Assembly (NCBI GenBank): GCA_021234155.1
Contig: JAJEKV010000012.1
Coordinates: 10,134,448 to 10,198,447 of the forward strand
DNA from: Isoetes taiwanensis
Lineage: Eukaryota; Streptophyta; Lycopodiopsida; Isoetales; Isoetaceae
Direction: 5' to 3'
DNA: 64,000 bases
In this document: positions 1 to 12,022 of the stretch, piece by piece
Numbering within the stretch: the stretch's first letter is position 1
Layout of the letters: each line of letters begins with the position of its first letter
The notes under the pieces: generated by a model
Seen by the model: the letters and a program-made list of their open reading frames with translations, nothing else
Database searches by the model: none
Told to the model about the DNA's origin: nothing
Translations under genes and position numbers: made by a program

Positions 1-345
1 TTCACCACATGATTCACCAAATGCACCACATGATTCACCACATGCACCATTTGCATCACCAAACATGTTGGTCAATGAAAGTCAAACATGTAACAAAGGT
101 CATGTAAAGGCTCAAAGCATGCCAAGGTGGCTCAAATATGCCACCTAGGCTCAAACATGCCAAGGTGGCTCAAACATGCCACCTAGGCTCCAACATGCCA
201 CGAAGCTCCAACATGCCACCTATGATTCACCACATGATTCACCACATGGTTCACCAAATGCACCACATGATTCACCACATGCACCATTTGCATCACCACA
301 TCTATCACGACATGTAACACCACATTGTCATGAATCTTTGAATAC
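1..345 (+). repeat. Edge of a 218-bp-type tandem repeat array
   Basis: The sequence is built from nested short repeats (ATTCACCACATG, CATGCCAAGGTGGCTCAAA, CATGCCACCTAGGCTCCAA). It equals the end of the longer array at 56681-57850. The window edge cuts it, so its full length is unknown. Open frames across it encode only low-complexity His/Pro/Met peptides and are not treated as genes. Confidence 0.85.
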
Positions 346-684
346 ATCAATTTCTTCTGGAGATTTGAACTCCACCGAGTGTTGTTGCTCGTCACCAGAA
401 AAAGTCTATTGTATACAATAGTATACAACAATGTACATTAGAGTGTCAATGAAAGAATAGGTTACAAGAATAACCTCTTTGGTTACAATAATACAAACAT
501 GTGATTACAAGTAAAGATCTATTGATCCTGTCAACCTCAAACTTCATTACTACAAAGAATCGTAAGGCCACAACATCAATCATCATCGTCTGGCGTGTCC
601 AACGTTCGCAACTAGAAATTGGTACACCCCGCAACAAACATATCAGGCCTCACATTGGATGAGTAATACCTTCAAATTCTGAAC

Positions 685-1480
685 TCACCTTGCATTGGGA
701 TAGATGTCCAAGTCTCGTGACATCGCAGCCACAACTTTCTTTACAAAGACACATATAGCAGGGACCACACCGACCAAAGAATCGACCGAAAGTGGGGAAC
801 TTGTAATTTTCTTGTGGCGCAACTTTATGGTGCTTGGGAATTTTGTGTTTGCATCCTCAACAAAACTCATGACAGGCTCGGAGCCCTTGTACATTTCTAG
901 GTTGCCAAAATGGTACACACTGGCCGACATTTAACCGGGTGACCTCCAAGACCTACAATGACATACACCGCCCGGTCTTGCCGATAACATCTTTGGCGAG
1001 AATGGTACATTCCAAATTGCAAGTTGAGGGTTCAACAGCTTTTGTCCTTTGAAGCAAGCTCGTTCGACAAGAATGTGTAAATGAGCGGATCCATGAAATG
1101 GAGCCTCTGTTCCATGTCATGCTTGATGCGTAATTGGTGCATACACCGCCAAAGTCCAAGGTCCGGTAAAACAAGATGATTTAAGAAACAATGTAAGGCT
1201 TCAAATGAAAGTTGTTTATATTAAATTACTAACCTCATGAAGAAATGGACTATCCGTCCTTTGAACCAATCCCTACTTTTCTCCAATATTCTCGATTGCC
1301 TCTTGATCAAGCACAAGAGGCTCCTCGCTGTCCTTTAAACACTTCAAGTGGCAAGTGTTTCGGCCTGGGATGTGCGCTCTTAACACTGCGCAGCCCCCTC
1401 GTCTTTGGTGGTGTAAGTTTACATTCAGCAAATGGAAGATCATTGAAAACCTTGAGGAACATTGAAATAGCCAAGAAATG
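685..1480 (-). pseudogene. Ulp1-like (C48) cysteine protease fragment, copy A
   Basis: Read on the minus strand, three blocks recall the C-terminal Ulp1/SENP SUMO-protease fold. The first is an entry block around the reverse complement of 1250-1400, with a WFSDRIVHFFMR motif in the better-preserved copy B. The second contains HWTVYVIV, matching the catalytic His-Trp, and ends YHFD. The third ends in CGPAICVFVKKVV, matching the catalytic Cys. In copy A these are broken: the HW block is garbled near 970-1010 and the Cys block reads VVPAICVFVKK. The breaks sit at CAG/CTG sites, so they may be consensus errors. C48 domains are common cargo of plant CACTA and Mutator-like transposons and would cleave SUMO-like isopeptide bonds. 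Putative introns interrupt the domain. Confidence 0.6.
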
Positions 1481-1584
1481 AACAATTGAAGTAAAACTTT
1501 GTTTATATTAAAAAGTCAAGAGAGGTTACATCATATACACAATAATACTATTTCTAGGCTTTAGTTCTATGTTTTTTCATCATA

Positions 1585-2211
1585 TTAATACAAATTTGAC
1601 TCTCGATTGTCAAACATATTCAAAGCATTTTGTTGCTTTTCGACATAACTTTGCACATTCCCCGCCTTCAAAGAACCCCGAAGCCAAACCTTTAGATCAT
1701 TCATGAGGAAATTGCCATCTACTCTGTCAGGGCTCCAGCTGTTTGGACAGATCATGGTGTTTGGCGCATTGAGGTACCCTTTGTATCTGCTGTCATCAAT
1801 GAGAAGCACGTTCTCTTTTGTGAAACCTAGAAATTCGTCGTAGACCTTTTTCAGGTGCTTAAAAAAAATTGGCTTTTTACTGTTAAATAAATTTGTGTTG
1901 GTACACTGATCCTGACTCCATATGAACTTGAATTTGTCCTTGTGTTTCATCAATGCTCCCTTAACTATGACTCTCAAGTTTTGAGCCTGCAGGCTGGACC
2001 AAAGTGGTATATGAAAATTCTGACTGCACCAATCTATGAACTCGGCCCAGCCTGGTCTAGTTACTACCCACTTGGTTTTGTTAAGTGTGATCAACTTAAC
2101 ATCATCTTCTTTGGCAAGCGGGTATGGACTCACTTTGTCATAGCTTCTACCCGTAACTCCATTGTAGTAAAAACAAGCGAGGATTGGGCTTAACCTTGTA
2201 GTCTTCTGCAT
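1585..2211 (-). pseudogene. FCP1/NIF-like HAD phosphatase domain, probably catalytically altered
   Basis: An open frame of 208 codons matches the FCP1/NIF (CTD-phosphatase-like HAD) fold. It has RPGWAEFIDWC followed by PLWSS early, a KFKFIWSQDQCTNT block in the middle, KKPIFFKHLKKVYDEF, the late HAD motif NVLLIDDSRYKGYLNAPNT, and a YVEKQ tail. In the family the first motif is DxDG/N-like. Here the equivalent position reads ACFYYNGVTG, so the nucleophilic Asp seems absent while the LIDD pair is kept. This would be a phosphatase-like protein without the usual nucleophile, unless a missing upstream exon or sequence error explains it. It lies between the C48 fragment and the coiled-coil exon on the same strand and could be part of one multi-exon transposon gene. 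Copy B (59100-59735) is more damaged. Confidence 0.65.
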
Positions 2212-2439
2212 GGACAGAGTTGGTGCGGTGGAAACTTCGCTTCAAGCATTTCTTGGTAGTGGGCTGGAAACTTCTGCTTCAAGCATCTCTTCGCAAGTGC
2301 GGGGCTGGAAACTTCGCTTGAGAATGTCTTGGAGGTGTCTTTTGCTTGGAATTACGCTCTTGCTTTTTCTCCGAGACACTTCCAAATGCGCAAAAATTTA
2401 ATGATTCGGTAACTATATGGGTCAAATTAAAAAGAAGAC

Positions 2440-2750
2440 AGGCACAAAAGGTTGGAAGTTACCTTGTGACTTACATTCACCAAACGATTTGTTCGGATCA
2501 TAACCCGATGCATCTGGCCGATTTGGCGATTGGTGTGGAGCATGACTTAATGCATCTGGCTGATCCGGCAGATTGTTGTCCGCTTGGAGCACCCATCGGA
2601 GCTTGACTTGATGCACCCTCTTGATTTGTTGACATCTACCGATTTGTCCGACTTCGTAACCGATGCATCTTACGATTTGCCCGAAGTTTCTATCTCGTGG
2701 TCTAATGCTTTGAAGGGGTGTGAGTGTCTTGTCCCCTAAACTGACCACAT
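2440..2750 (-). pseudogene. Linker exon of the same transposon gene, copy A
   Basis: A minus-strand open stretch encodes a hydrophilic Asp/Pro/Gln-rich segment (VHQVKLRWVLQADNNLPDQP, then SHAPHQSPNRPDASGYD) and reaches a plausible donor, GAAT|GTAAGT, near 2471. The corresponding stretch in copy B (about 60010-60250) preserves the same peptide with few changes. No domain is recognised. Position and orientation between the coiled-coil and FCP1-like blocks suggest an internal exon of one transcription unit, but this is inference. Confidence 0.4.
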
Positions 2751-3034
2751 TGTACCTCTATATCTACAAAGTAGGGATGAAGAAGTAAGCTACATATCCC
2801 AATTGCATCAAACAAGACTTGGTTACCTTTGAGGGTAGAAAATAATTCCCTTTTGGTGTGCTAGATGGACTCACATAGTCATTGCCACCAAGATGAACAG
2901 ATTAGACCTGAATTAGTAAACGGCACCATGCTCTGCAAACCTGGAATTGAATCACAATGGTTGTAACTATGCTTTGGTTTTTTTAACTAAGCTCCAGACT
3001 TTTTTACTCTCTTTACGATGTTCCTGTTTTTATA

Positions 3035-3355
3035 TATCTAAAGTGTCCCCTAAAATGAGCGAGCGATCTCATCCCAGGGGGCACTTTAGATACACTAAAA
3101 CAGGAGAAGCAAAAGAGACTAAGCCGACCGGGATCTTGTTTTATGTCGGGCTTACTCCCTTTTCGAAGTTTTTTCGTTGATGTATCTAATTCGCCACCGA
3201 AAGTGAGCGATGTCATCCTAGGGGGCAAATTAGATACATCAAACAGAAAATGAAGGAGACTAAGCCAGGCTTACTCTCTTTTCGAGTTTCCTGCTTGATG
3301 TATCTAATTCGCCACCTAAAATGAGTGAGCGACCTCACAAATTAGACACATCAAA
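3035..3355. repeat. Three tandem hairpins with shared loop and differing stems
   Basis: Hairpin 1 (3035-3092) pairs TATCTAAAGTG with CACTTTAGATA. Hairpin 2 (3181-3239) pairs TGTATCTAATT with AATTAGATACA. Hairpin 3 (3298-3352) pairs TGTATCTAATT with AATTAGACACA. The loops share AAAATGAG.GAGCGA and CTCATCC, which can pair again inside. Spacers contain AAGCCAGGCTT-type small palindromes. Copy B repeats the cluster at 60553-60885. Confidence 0.7.
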
Positions 3356-3570
3356 CAGGACAAACGAAAGAGACTAAGCCAGGGTAAAAGATTAGGAAGT
3401 CCACTAATCCTAATTGGCATCCGTCCCTTACATCAGGCCCTTAGCATGTAAACTAAGCTACCTATAAGTGCTCACTGTAAGTGCCTCAAGAGTTTGAAGT
3501 TGCTTTTGATCCTCCCTACTCACACCTAAGGCTTGTACCCATGTCAGAGAAAATTCATGACAAGCAATTC

Positions 3571-4260
3571 TCAATGCAAATGTTGATTACAAATCCCGCA
3601 AAGTGAACGGAAATTTGTCAATGAGAATACAATTATACTAAGCACTTCAGGAATTTTGTTATGAAGTACCTCAAGAGGCCGAAAGGGACATTGAAGATGG
3701 TATTGGTGACTACCGTGATTCAAAGAATCAAAGTTGGTAGTGGTTTCCCGTCCATCGGAGGATCTTGCCACAGAATGGACAGCCACTACCATAATCTTCA
3801 CCTTATCAAGGTGCGGAAGTAGTGGATCAAGACAAATAAAGGAAGACGGTCCTTGCAAGACGTAAACCTCTCTAACCTTGGTTCCAACACTTTCAATGTT
3901 TGTTGTGTTCCGCTTCCCCGGGCCGCCGGCCAGATTAAGCTCCTCGATTTTTGTCCGCTCAAGTTTCGTAATAGTTCCTTCAAATTTCACCTCGTATCTT
4001 GGCATATAGTCCAGAATACCGCCTGCACGACTTGGTTTATCCTTAATCATTCCTTCCCATTTTTTTAAATCTTTATTCATCTTCTCGGTCTGGAACTCAA
4101 GTTGCTGAACCTTCATTTGTAGCACCTGCAGGCTTTGATCACAAGTTTGCAACCTTGCCTTACACTGAATCACTTCTGATCTTGTAGAGTTGATCCATTC
4201 TTCCAGTGTCCTGTTGAATTCAACTGGAAAGTAATCCAAGGTTAGTACCACATGACACAA
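3571..4260 (-). pseudogene. Coiled-coil exon and downstream frame of the transposon gene, copy A
   Basis: The frame opens with a heptad-rich region (EEWINSTRSEVIQCKARLQ through LQMKVQQLEFQTEKMNKDLK, roughly residues 20-70) likely to form a coiled coil. It continues through a basic/hydrophilic part to about residue 140. The last third looks frame-shifted: copy B keeps a different frame there, with CPFYGKILQ and ECSSHQYHLQC, a Cys/His pattern that might bind zinc. No family is recognised. It lies at the upstream (minus-strand 5') end of the C48/FCP1 cluster and may be the N-terminal part of that protein. Breaks again coincide with CAG/CTG differences between copies. Confidence 0.45.
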
Positions 4261-4292
4261 CAGGCACCACTTTACACACTACAAATTCCATC

Positions 4293-4640
4293 ATGACAAA
4301 CTTTGCACCACAAATGGCGTCATATTCACCACATGTGGTGTGGCATGTGGCACCAAACTGGTGCCACATGCCACACCACATATGGCACCACAATGCACCC
4401 AAGGCACCACATATGGCAATCCATTACTTCGCACCACAAATGGCGTCAAAGACACCACATGTGGTGCAAAATGTGGATCCATAGTGGTGCCACATTAGAC
4501 ACCACATGTGGCACCACAATGCAACGTAAGGCACCACATCCCATGTGCATCCACCACCCCATATGTGGCAGATAGCGTGGTGCAATATTTAGCGCAGCAG
4601 TTGGCACCACATATGACAGACAATCCACCATTCACAAGTA
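4293..4640. repeat. CACCAC/GTGGTG palindrome cluster (subterminal-type repeats)
   Basis: Dense repeats of CACCACATGTGG and TGGCACCACA occur. A near-perfect 27-bp inverted repeat lies at 4329-4355 and 4359-4385 with a 3-base loop. The same cluster occurs at 61815-62160. Arrays of short motifs in both orientations near a transposon end are typical of CACTA-type subterminal repeats, where transposase binds. Confidence 0.65.
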
Positions 4641-4654
4641 TCACCATATCTAAA

Positions 4655-5040
4655 AGCCATTACAAACTATTTTCTGGATTAAACAAAAGGCACAAGGCCT
4701 GGATTACAGTCGGCACAAGGCCATCATATGTTAAAAACGTAAAATATCGTAATACTTCGTAATTAGAAATTTACACAAGGTTCAAAAAGGCACAAGGCCA
4801 TCATATATTCAAAAAGGCACTAAGGCCATCATATATTACAAAGAGGCACTAAGGCATGTATCACAAGGGGGTGAGATCAACAAGGGGGTGAGATCAAATG
4901 AAGGCACTAAGGCCTATATACCATCTGTTTTAAAAAAAAAAATACAAAGGCACAAAAGGCCTGTAGACTAACTTGATCAAAAGAAAAAAAAAAAAAGAAA
5001 AAAAAGGTGGCACACGGACTTCAAGCTTCATCCAGAAGAA
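4655..5040 (+). repeat. Degenerate AAGGCAC(T)AAGGCC repeats and A-rich tract
   Basis: At least eight imperfect copies of GGCACAAGGCC or GGCACTAAGGCC occur, several followed by ATCATATATT, then an A-rich tract at about 4930-5005. This lies outside the A/B duplication. It may be the 3' untranslated side of the Ser/Arg-acidic frames that follow on the minus strand. Confidence 0.5.
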
Positions 5041-5099
5041 AAAGTGAAGAAAATTAGTTTAGAATACATAAAAGAAAGCAAAAATTTAATGCATGCATG

Positions 5100-5580
5100 C
5101 TACTTACTCTGTAGAAAATTTTGGAGTTCCAAAAAAAATTCATGTTCTTCTTCGTCTTCTACCTCTTCTTCTTCTTCTTCTTCGGTCTGGTCTTCGCTCC
5201 ATTCGTTATCAGAATCTTGGGAATCAAATTGATCATCAGAAGAAGCTTCATCAGAGGAATCGAAATTAGAGGAGGATTCCACCTCTTCTGAAAGCTCCAA
5301 AAGATCTTCAGATCTTTCAGAAGAGGTGGAATCAGACTCAGAGCTCTCGTGCCTCGTGGCTCTGCATGGGCTCTCGTGCTCGGCCTCCAAAGAAATGGTA
5401 ATTTGGCCAAGATCCTATTTCATAACTGGCCATCACCTGTGCCAAAGGAATTGAAAGCAGTTTCCGGCGCTTAGGGGAGGGAGAGGGAGAGCGAGAGCGA
5501 GAGGCAGAGCTGGAGGGAGAGCGGCAGCGCTTCGACATTCTGTTGGAAGGAATTGGACGATGCTTCTCCTTCACAACCAT
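5100..5580 (-). CDS. Small Ser/Arg-rich then acidic protein, split by one frame change
   Basis: From an ATG at 5580 on the minus strand, the first frame encodes a basic Arg/Ser region (RSRSPSPSPKRRK, an RS-type and NLS-like segment, residues about 25-40) followed by SYEIGSWPNYHF. The next frame, entered around 5390, continues with a strongly acidic Ser/Glu/Asp tail ending at about 5100 (SESDSTSSERSEDLLELSEE, then a run of Glu). Switching frame once gives a basic-then-acidic protein of about 150 residues. A short intron or one base error could account for it. Low complexity means no family can be assigned; a nuclear protein is plausible from the RS/NLS-like part. It is not part of the A/B duplication. 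Confidence 0.4.
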
Positions 5581-5732
5581 AGCCTATAAAGGCTGGCGTG
5601 AAATTAATTTCGTAGGCTACGATTTTAGGATTTCGTACCATTAGTATCTTAGTCGTAATGATTTAGTAGGATATACTAATAATAACCTCGAAATGACCAT
5701 TATTTTATTTTCTAAAAAACATTAAAATATAT

Positions 5733-8080
<2,348 letters not shown>

Positions 8081-9110
8081 CCTCCTGCCCCCTAGTATAA
8101 TGCCCATCGTCAGGTACGTCCTCCTGCCCCCTAGATTCCATCGAGATTCCCTTAGATTCTCAAAAATTTTAAGAAGATTCCCTAGATTCCTAAAGATTCT
8201 CTTAGATTCCTGTAAGTTCTACAAAGATTCCCCAACATTCTAAGATCCTACAGAGATTCCCCTAGATTTTATTAAGATTCTCCAAGATTCTCTAAGATTC
8301 CATCTAAATTCCCATAATTCTTAAAGATTCCATGAAGATTCCTCTAGATTGTCCTAGATTCCCAAAGATTTGTGTGAGATTCCATAAGATTCTCTAAAGA
8401 TTCCCCTAGATTCCAAAAGAATGCTTCAAGATGCCTCTAGATTCTTAAGGATTCTATGAATATTCTCCTACATTCCCTCAACCTACCATAGATTCCTTGA
8501 AACTCGAAGATTCTTAGTATTCGATCACGTTGGCTCCAACTGCGACAAAATAGTGCCAAAGCACCACTCTTTGGAAAGGTCTCGACGAGAGGAATCCAAC
8601 GACGTAGGCCCCACCTTCATCCGACCCCTCTACTGCAAGCTACGGGCCTTCGAAGTCGATTAAACAGAAGGAAGCTTCCTTGAAAGTCCATTCATAAATA
8701 CTTTGCCACCTCACTACCTTTTTTATTAATGAGGGTGCCTTTTTATTAATGAGGGTGCCACCTCACCTTCTTTAAAAGAAAAAAATCAATTTAATATTAA
8801 AAAGTTAATGGCTAGGATTTATGCTCACCTTTTAATCTAACGGTTGAGATCTGCTGCACCAACTTCTTTTTTTTTGGCACCTTCCTTGCACCTTCTTCAC
8901 AAAAATCAAGGGCTAGGATTTATTCTCCCCTTTCGATCCAACGGTTCGGGGATGTGGTGCATGCCCCCATGCATGCCCATGCATGCCCATCATGGCCATC
9001 CATGCACCTCAGTGAGGTGGCACTATCCTGGCCTTTCATTTCGTGATTGGACGGCTGGGATGAATCTCTATGAACATGCCCATGGGATGACAAAACACAC
9101 ATCTAATACG
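8081..9110 (-). repeat. Diverged inverted arm, AGATTC-rich
   Basis: From about 8130 to 8530 the sequence is dense in AGATTCCCCTAGATTC-like units. It then matches the reverse complement of 5750-6350 with clear divergence (TCGATCACGTTGGCTCCAAC, two ATTAATGAGGGTGCC copies, GCATGCCCATGCATGCC). The outer end runs into TA-rich DNA at 9111 where the retroelement begins. With 5733-6852 it could form an older foldback-type element of about 3.4 kb. Confidence 0.7.
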
Positions 9111-9982
9111 TGTATATATATAAATATATATACATATATATATCCAAATGGTTGGCATAGTTTATGAAATATTCTACTGGCTTAAACTTGAGTCTCAATC
9201 TGCTTATATAACCTTATGGCACGGTTATACCATATGGGCACAAGCCTGATTCACACATGACCTTTGACATGTGGTTGAAGTTTGTAAGAATCTAGGATAC
9301 AGCACATTAATGAGGAACACTCACCATTGAGATAGGGATCAGATGGTTATCCGTTTCATGAAACCACCCCAAACTTTGGGTCGAATAATATATGAGAAAT
9401 AATTCTTGGACATAACTACACCTTTTGTAATTAAAACTTGGCTTAATAGTTGGATAATTAACTTGAAGTTTGGCTATATTTATTTGCTGAAGGATGTCAT
9501 GATGCACATGCACGACATGCTTAATGCTTTTTGATTGAGTATACTAGGGGCCACCACCTCTAGGGCATAGGACTTGACCAACATGAATTAGGTTGAAGAT
9601 AAAAACGTATGATTCTTTTAATGCCACCTAATATACATTAGTGAGGATAATGTACGAATACATATTGATGGGATATGCTAGAACTAATACGTGGGAATAA
9701 GGCGTGGCTAAAAATACTAGGTAAAAAAAAAATTTTTAGGGTTCAAGTCTATAATCGGAGATGGTCTTGTGGCATTGACGGATTTCTTAGGAAATTCGCT
9801 ATGTTCGAGAATGATAAATGCGCCTCCAAATTGTACTGAGGGCCGTAAAAGGATACGCTTATACGTGCTGCTGGATTTCTTCTTCCTAGCATGACATTCT
9901 AGGTCTGAAAATTCTAGAACAGGTACATCCGCCGGGGATTGAATGGCTCCAGGTCTGGGTAAGTAAAACTGACACAAACAGG
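9111..9982 (+). promoter_or_regulatory. 5' leader of retroelement copy 1
   Basis: About 870 bases without a convincing plus-strand coding frame, nearly identical to 16161-17034. A strong donor-like site (GGTCTGG|GTAAGT) near 9957 suggests an upstream noncoding exon or an alternative N-terminus for ORF1. Families 1/2 and 3/4 share only the first roughly 25 bases (CCA..TGGTTGGCA.AGTT), so the extreme 5' end is the conserved part. Promoter activity is inferred from position. Confidence 0.4.
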
Positions 9983-10399
9983 ATGAAATATCTTTATAGC
10001 ATGGATATTAGGGTTCATTGTTATATCAGAAGTTTACCTCGAAGTTTTGAGGCGCTTGAGCCCTGTTTTGAAAGAATGCCAAGGCCTGAGGGATCATCAA
10101 ATGTTTTACCAACAAAGGCTGAGATTATTGCCTTGCTTAAGGAAAGGGGTATTGATTGCAAGAATGAGGGCGTGACCATAAAAAAATCTGTATTGGAGGA
10201 CATGGCAAGGAAGGCCGGAATTGATTTATCTGCCAAAAGACCCAACGCTGGAAAACGACCTGGATCAAGCATCGAAGCCTGCCTTGCAACTGTAGCTAGC
10301 AGAGCTGGAAAACATACAAATAGGGAGGCTGGAAGCAGCATCAACATAACTGGAGATGGGGATGACTTCTTTGACGAGGAGTCTATACCATTGAATCAG
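9983..10399 (+). CDS. Retroelement ORF1, exon 1 (copy 1)
   Basis: Exon 1 encodes about 139 residues from ATG at 9983 to the codons for PLNQ, followed by a GT donor (AATCAG|GTTCAG) in phase 0. The conserved core (residues about 46-80) reads PTKAEIIALLKERGIDC then KKSVLEDMARKAGID. The same block is in copies 3 and 4. Its two helices with a Leu/Arg/Gly turn resemble SAP/HeH-type DNA-binding motifs, but this is a weak resemblance. After it come a basic stretch (KRPNAGKRPGSS) and an acidic tail. The start is uncertain because an upstream exon is possible and the first about 35 residues do not match copy 3. Splicing to 12023 keeps the frame. Confidence 0.65.
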
Positions 10400-10785
10400 G
10401 TTCAGTTTTTTGATTATTAAAAACATGGTACCTGGTAGATTAAATATGTTAAGTAGGCAAATATTAAGGGGTTAAGGTTGAGAGATAACATGAATCGTGC
10501 ATGGTCTGCTGCATCCATTCATTGTATGTTTACAGAAGTGTCAATACCAGATGAAATAACATATCTATGGCAAGCCAGGAGAAGGTTTTATCATCAACAC
10601 ATGTCATAAAGACAGCTTTTAATTCTGTTACAGCAAAATAATTTGTGCTATGAAATCTGACGGTATTTGTTACAAGGTTATCTTTTTTAAGGTTGAAGGG
10701 CGTTAAGCCAGTTGAACCTATTGCTTACCTGCTAATCCCTGCATGCTTACCCAATTTGGCTAATGCTTGTATGTTTGGATTGCAG

Positions 10786-11043
10786 GTAACCAGGTTCTAC
10801 TCTACCTACTCTAATGTTTTTGGAAGCATGAGGCATTCAAGGGAGTGCTTTAACAGCAAGGAGAAATGGTTCAATAATATCTTATGTAGAAAAAAGGATG
10901 CTAAATTTGAGGAACAAAAGCTCATGTATAAGCTATACAGGTTATATCTTTCCCCTAATCTGAAATGCTGCAAGTGCGATATCGATCAATGGGCTAAAGG
11001 AATTGAGCAGGAATTTTTGGATAAGCTGACTGATGATACTTAA
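10786..11043 (+). CDS. Alternative terminal exon of ORF1 (copy 1)
   Basis: After a pyrimidine-containing stretch and TTGCAG at 10785, an 85-codon frame opens in phase 0: VTRFYSTYSNVFGSMRHSRE, then KEKWFNNILCRKKDAKFEEQ, KLMYKLYRLYLSPNLKCCKC and a stop at 11043. It would join exon 1 in frame to give a short product of about 225 residues with a Cys pair. The distant family (46697) keeps the first about 20 residues (VTGFSPTSFVFDKAYGR) and then stops. The first bases are GTAAC, so the same junction can also serve as a donor. Whether it is an exon, a recursive splice site or both is unresolved. Confidence 0.45.
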   Translation, partial: VTRFYSTYSNVFGSMRHSRECFNSKEKWFNNILCRKKDAKFEEQKLMYKLYRLYLSPNLKCCKCDIDQWAKGIEQEFLDKLTDDT

Positions 11044-12022
11044 GTACTGTGCACTTGCACAAAAAAAAGTGATATAGGAGGTTTTATTAGGATACTAAGT
11101 CGGATACATTTTAGATGATCTGATTTATATGAATATTTGGTGGAATACTGGTTACCTACTTATGCAAAAATTAAAAATGGAAAAATAATTTTGAAAAATC
11201 AAACGTCTGCATATCTGAACTCTGAATTGTTGCTTGAGGAAAGTTTTAAATACTTAAGGGATGGATCATGTATATAAGTTGATAGGGTCTAAAATATTTC
11301 TACAGTTTACTGTTGCCATTATATCCTAAATGTTGAAACACCTACTACTGTAAGTATGTAAGAAAGCTATGACGGCCAATCACGAAATATTGACTTTGAT
11401 TAATCCTTCTTGTGCTGGGAACAAAAATTGAGATAAACATGCTTAAATACATTGATAGTGACTAAAGAATGCAATAAAAGTTCTAGTATTGAGGTTTATA
11501 TGAACATGGTACCTTCTTGGTCTATGATAACAGTAAAGGTAATTGTCTGAAAACATGGTAATGTTTTTATCTTGGAATTGGTAGGTAGTGTCTCCCAATG
11601 TTTATCTCCTCTCTAATGTGGAGCTGATAAGTCTAGGCATGGCAGGATATCCTGTACATGGCTAGATGTCTGGATCATGACCCATGGAAACTGGTCTGGA
11701 CTTGTATATATTCGGTGATTTCGATTCTTTGGTTTAACCGGCAAAGGAACAATTTGGGGACACTAGCGTTTACTCATCGAGTCATAAAATATACTATTTT
11801 AAATACTAAATACATCATAAGTATATCAATACTTGATACTATCAGGAGTAAATAATGAGGAATATCATGAATGGTTTAAAACATAAAGATTCTTTACTAA
11901 ATTAATGTCGGAGAGGGCTAATACAACAGGGCATAAAATGTTAAAAATTTAATGATCTGTTCGGCATGATGATTACCTGATATATGGACATATGTTTACT
12001 GATGTTTTGCACTATTCTATAG

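Larger units (their letters stand above)
1..4654. repeat. Direct-repeat copy A of a transposon-like segment
   Basis: This stretch matches 57531-62177 in the same orientation, offset by about 57.52-57.53 kb, and the match stops abruptly at the word ATATCTAA. It carries 218-bp-type tandem repeats at its left edge, then on the minus strand a C48 protease fragment, an FCP1-like domain, a linker exon and a coiled-coil exon, then hairpins and CACCAC-rich palindromes near its right end. Subterminal repeats around a C48-protease cargo resemble plant CACTA or Mutator-like transposons, but no terminal inverted repeat pair was found, so the superfamily is inferred. Differences from copy B are concentrated at CAG/CTG sites. 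Confidence 0.8.

Noticed and set aside
9307-9513. Minus-strand 68-codon frame repeated at 16360
   Set aside because: Its repetition only reflects the duplicated 5' leader; no homologue exists in the second family and it lies antisense to the element.
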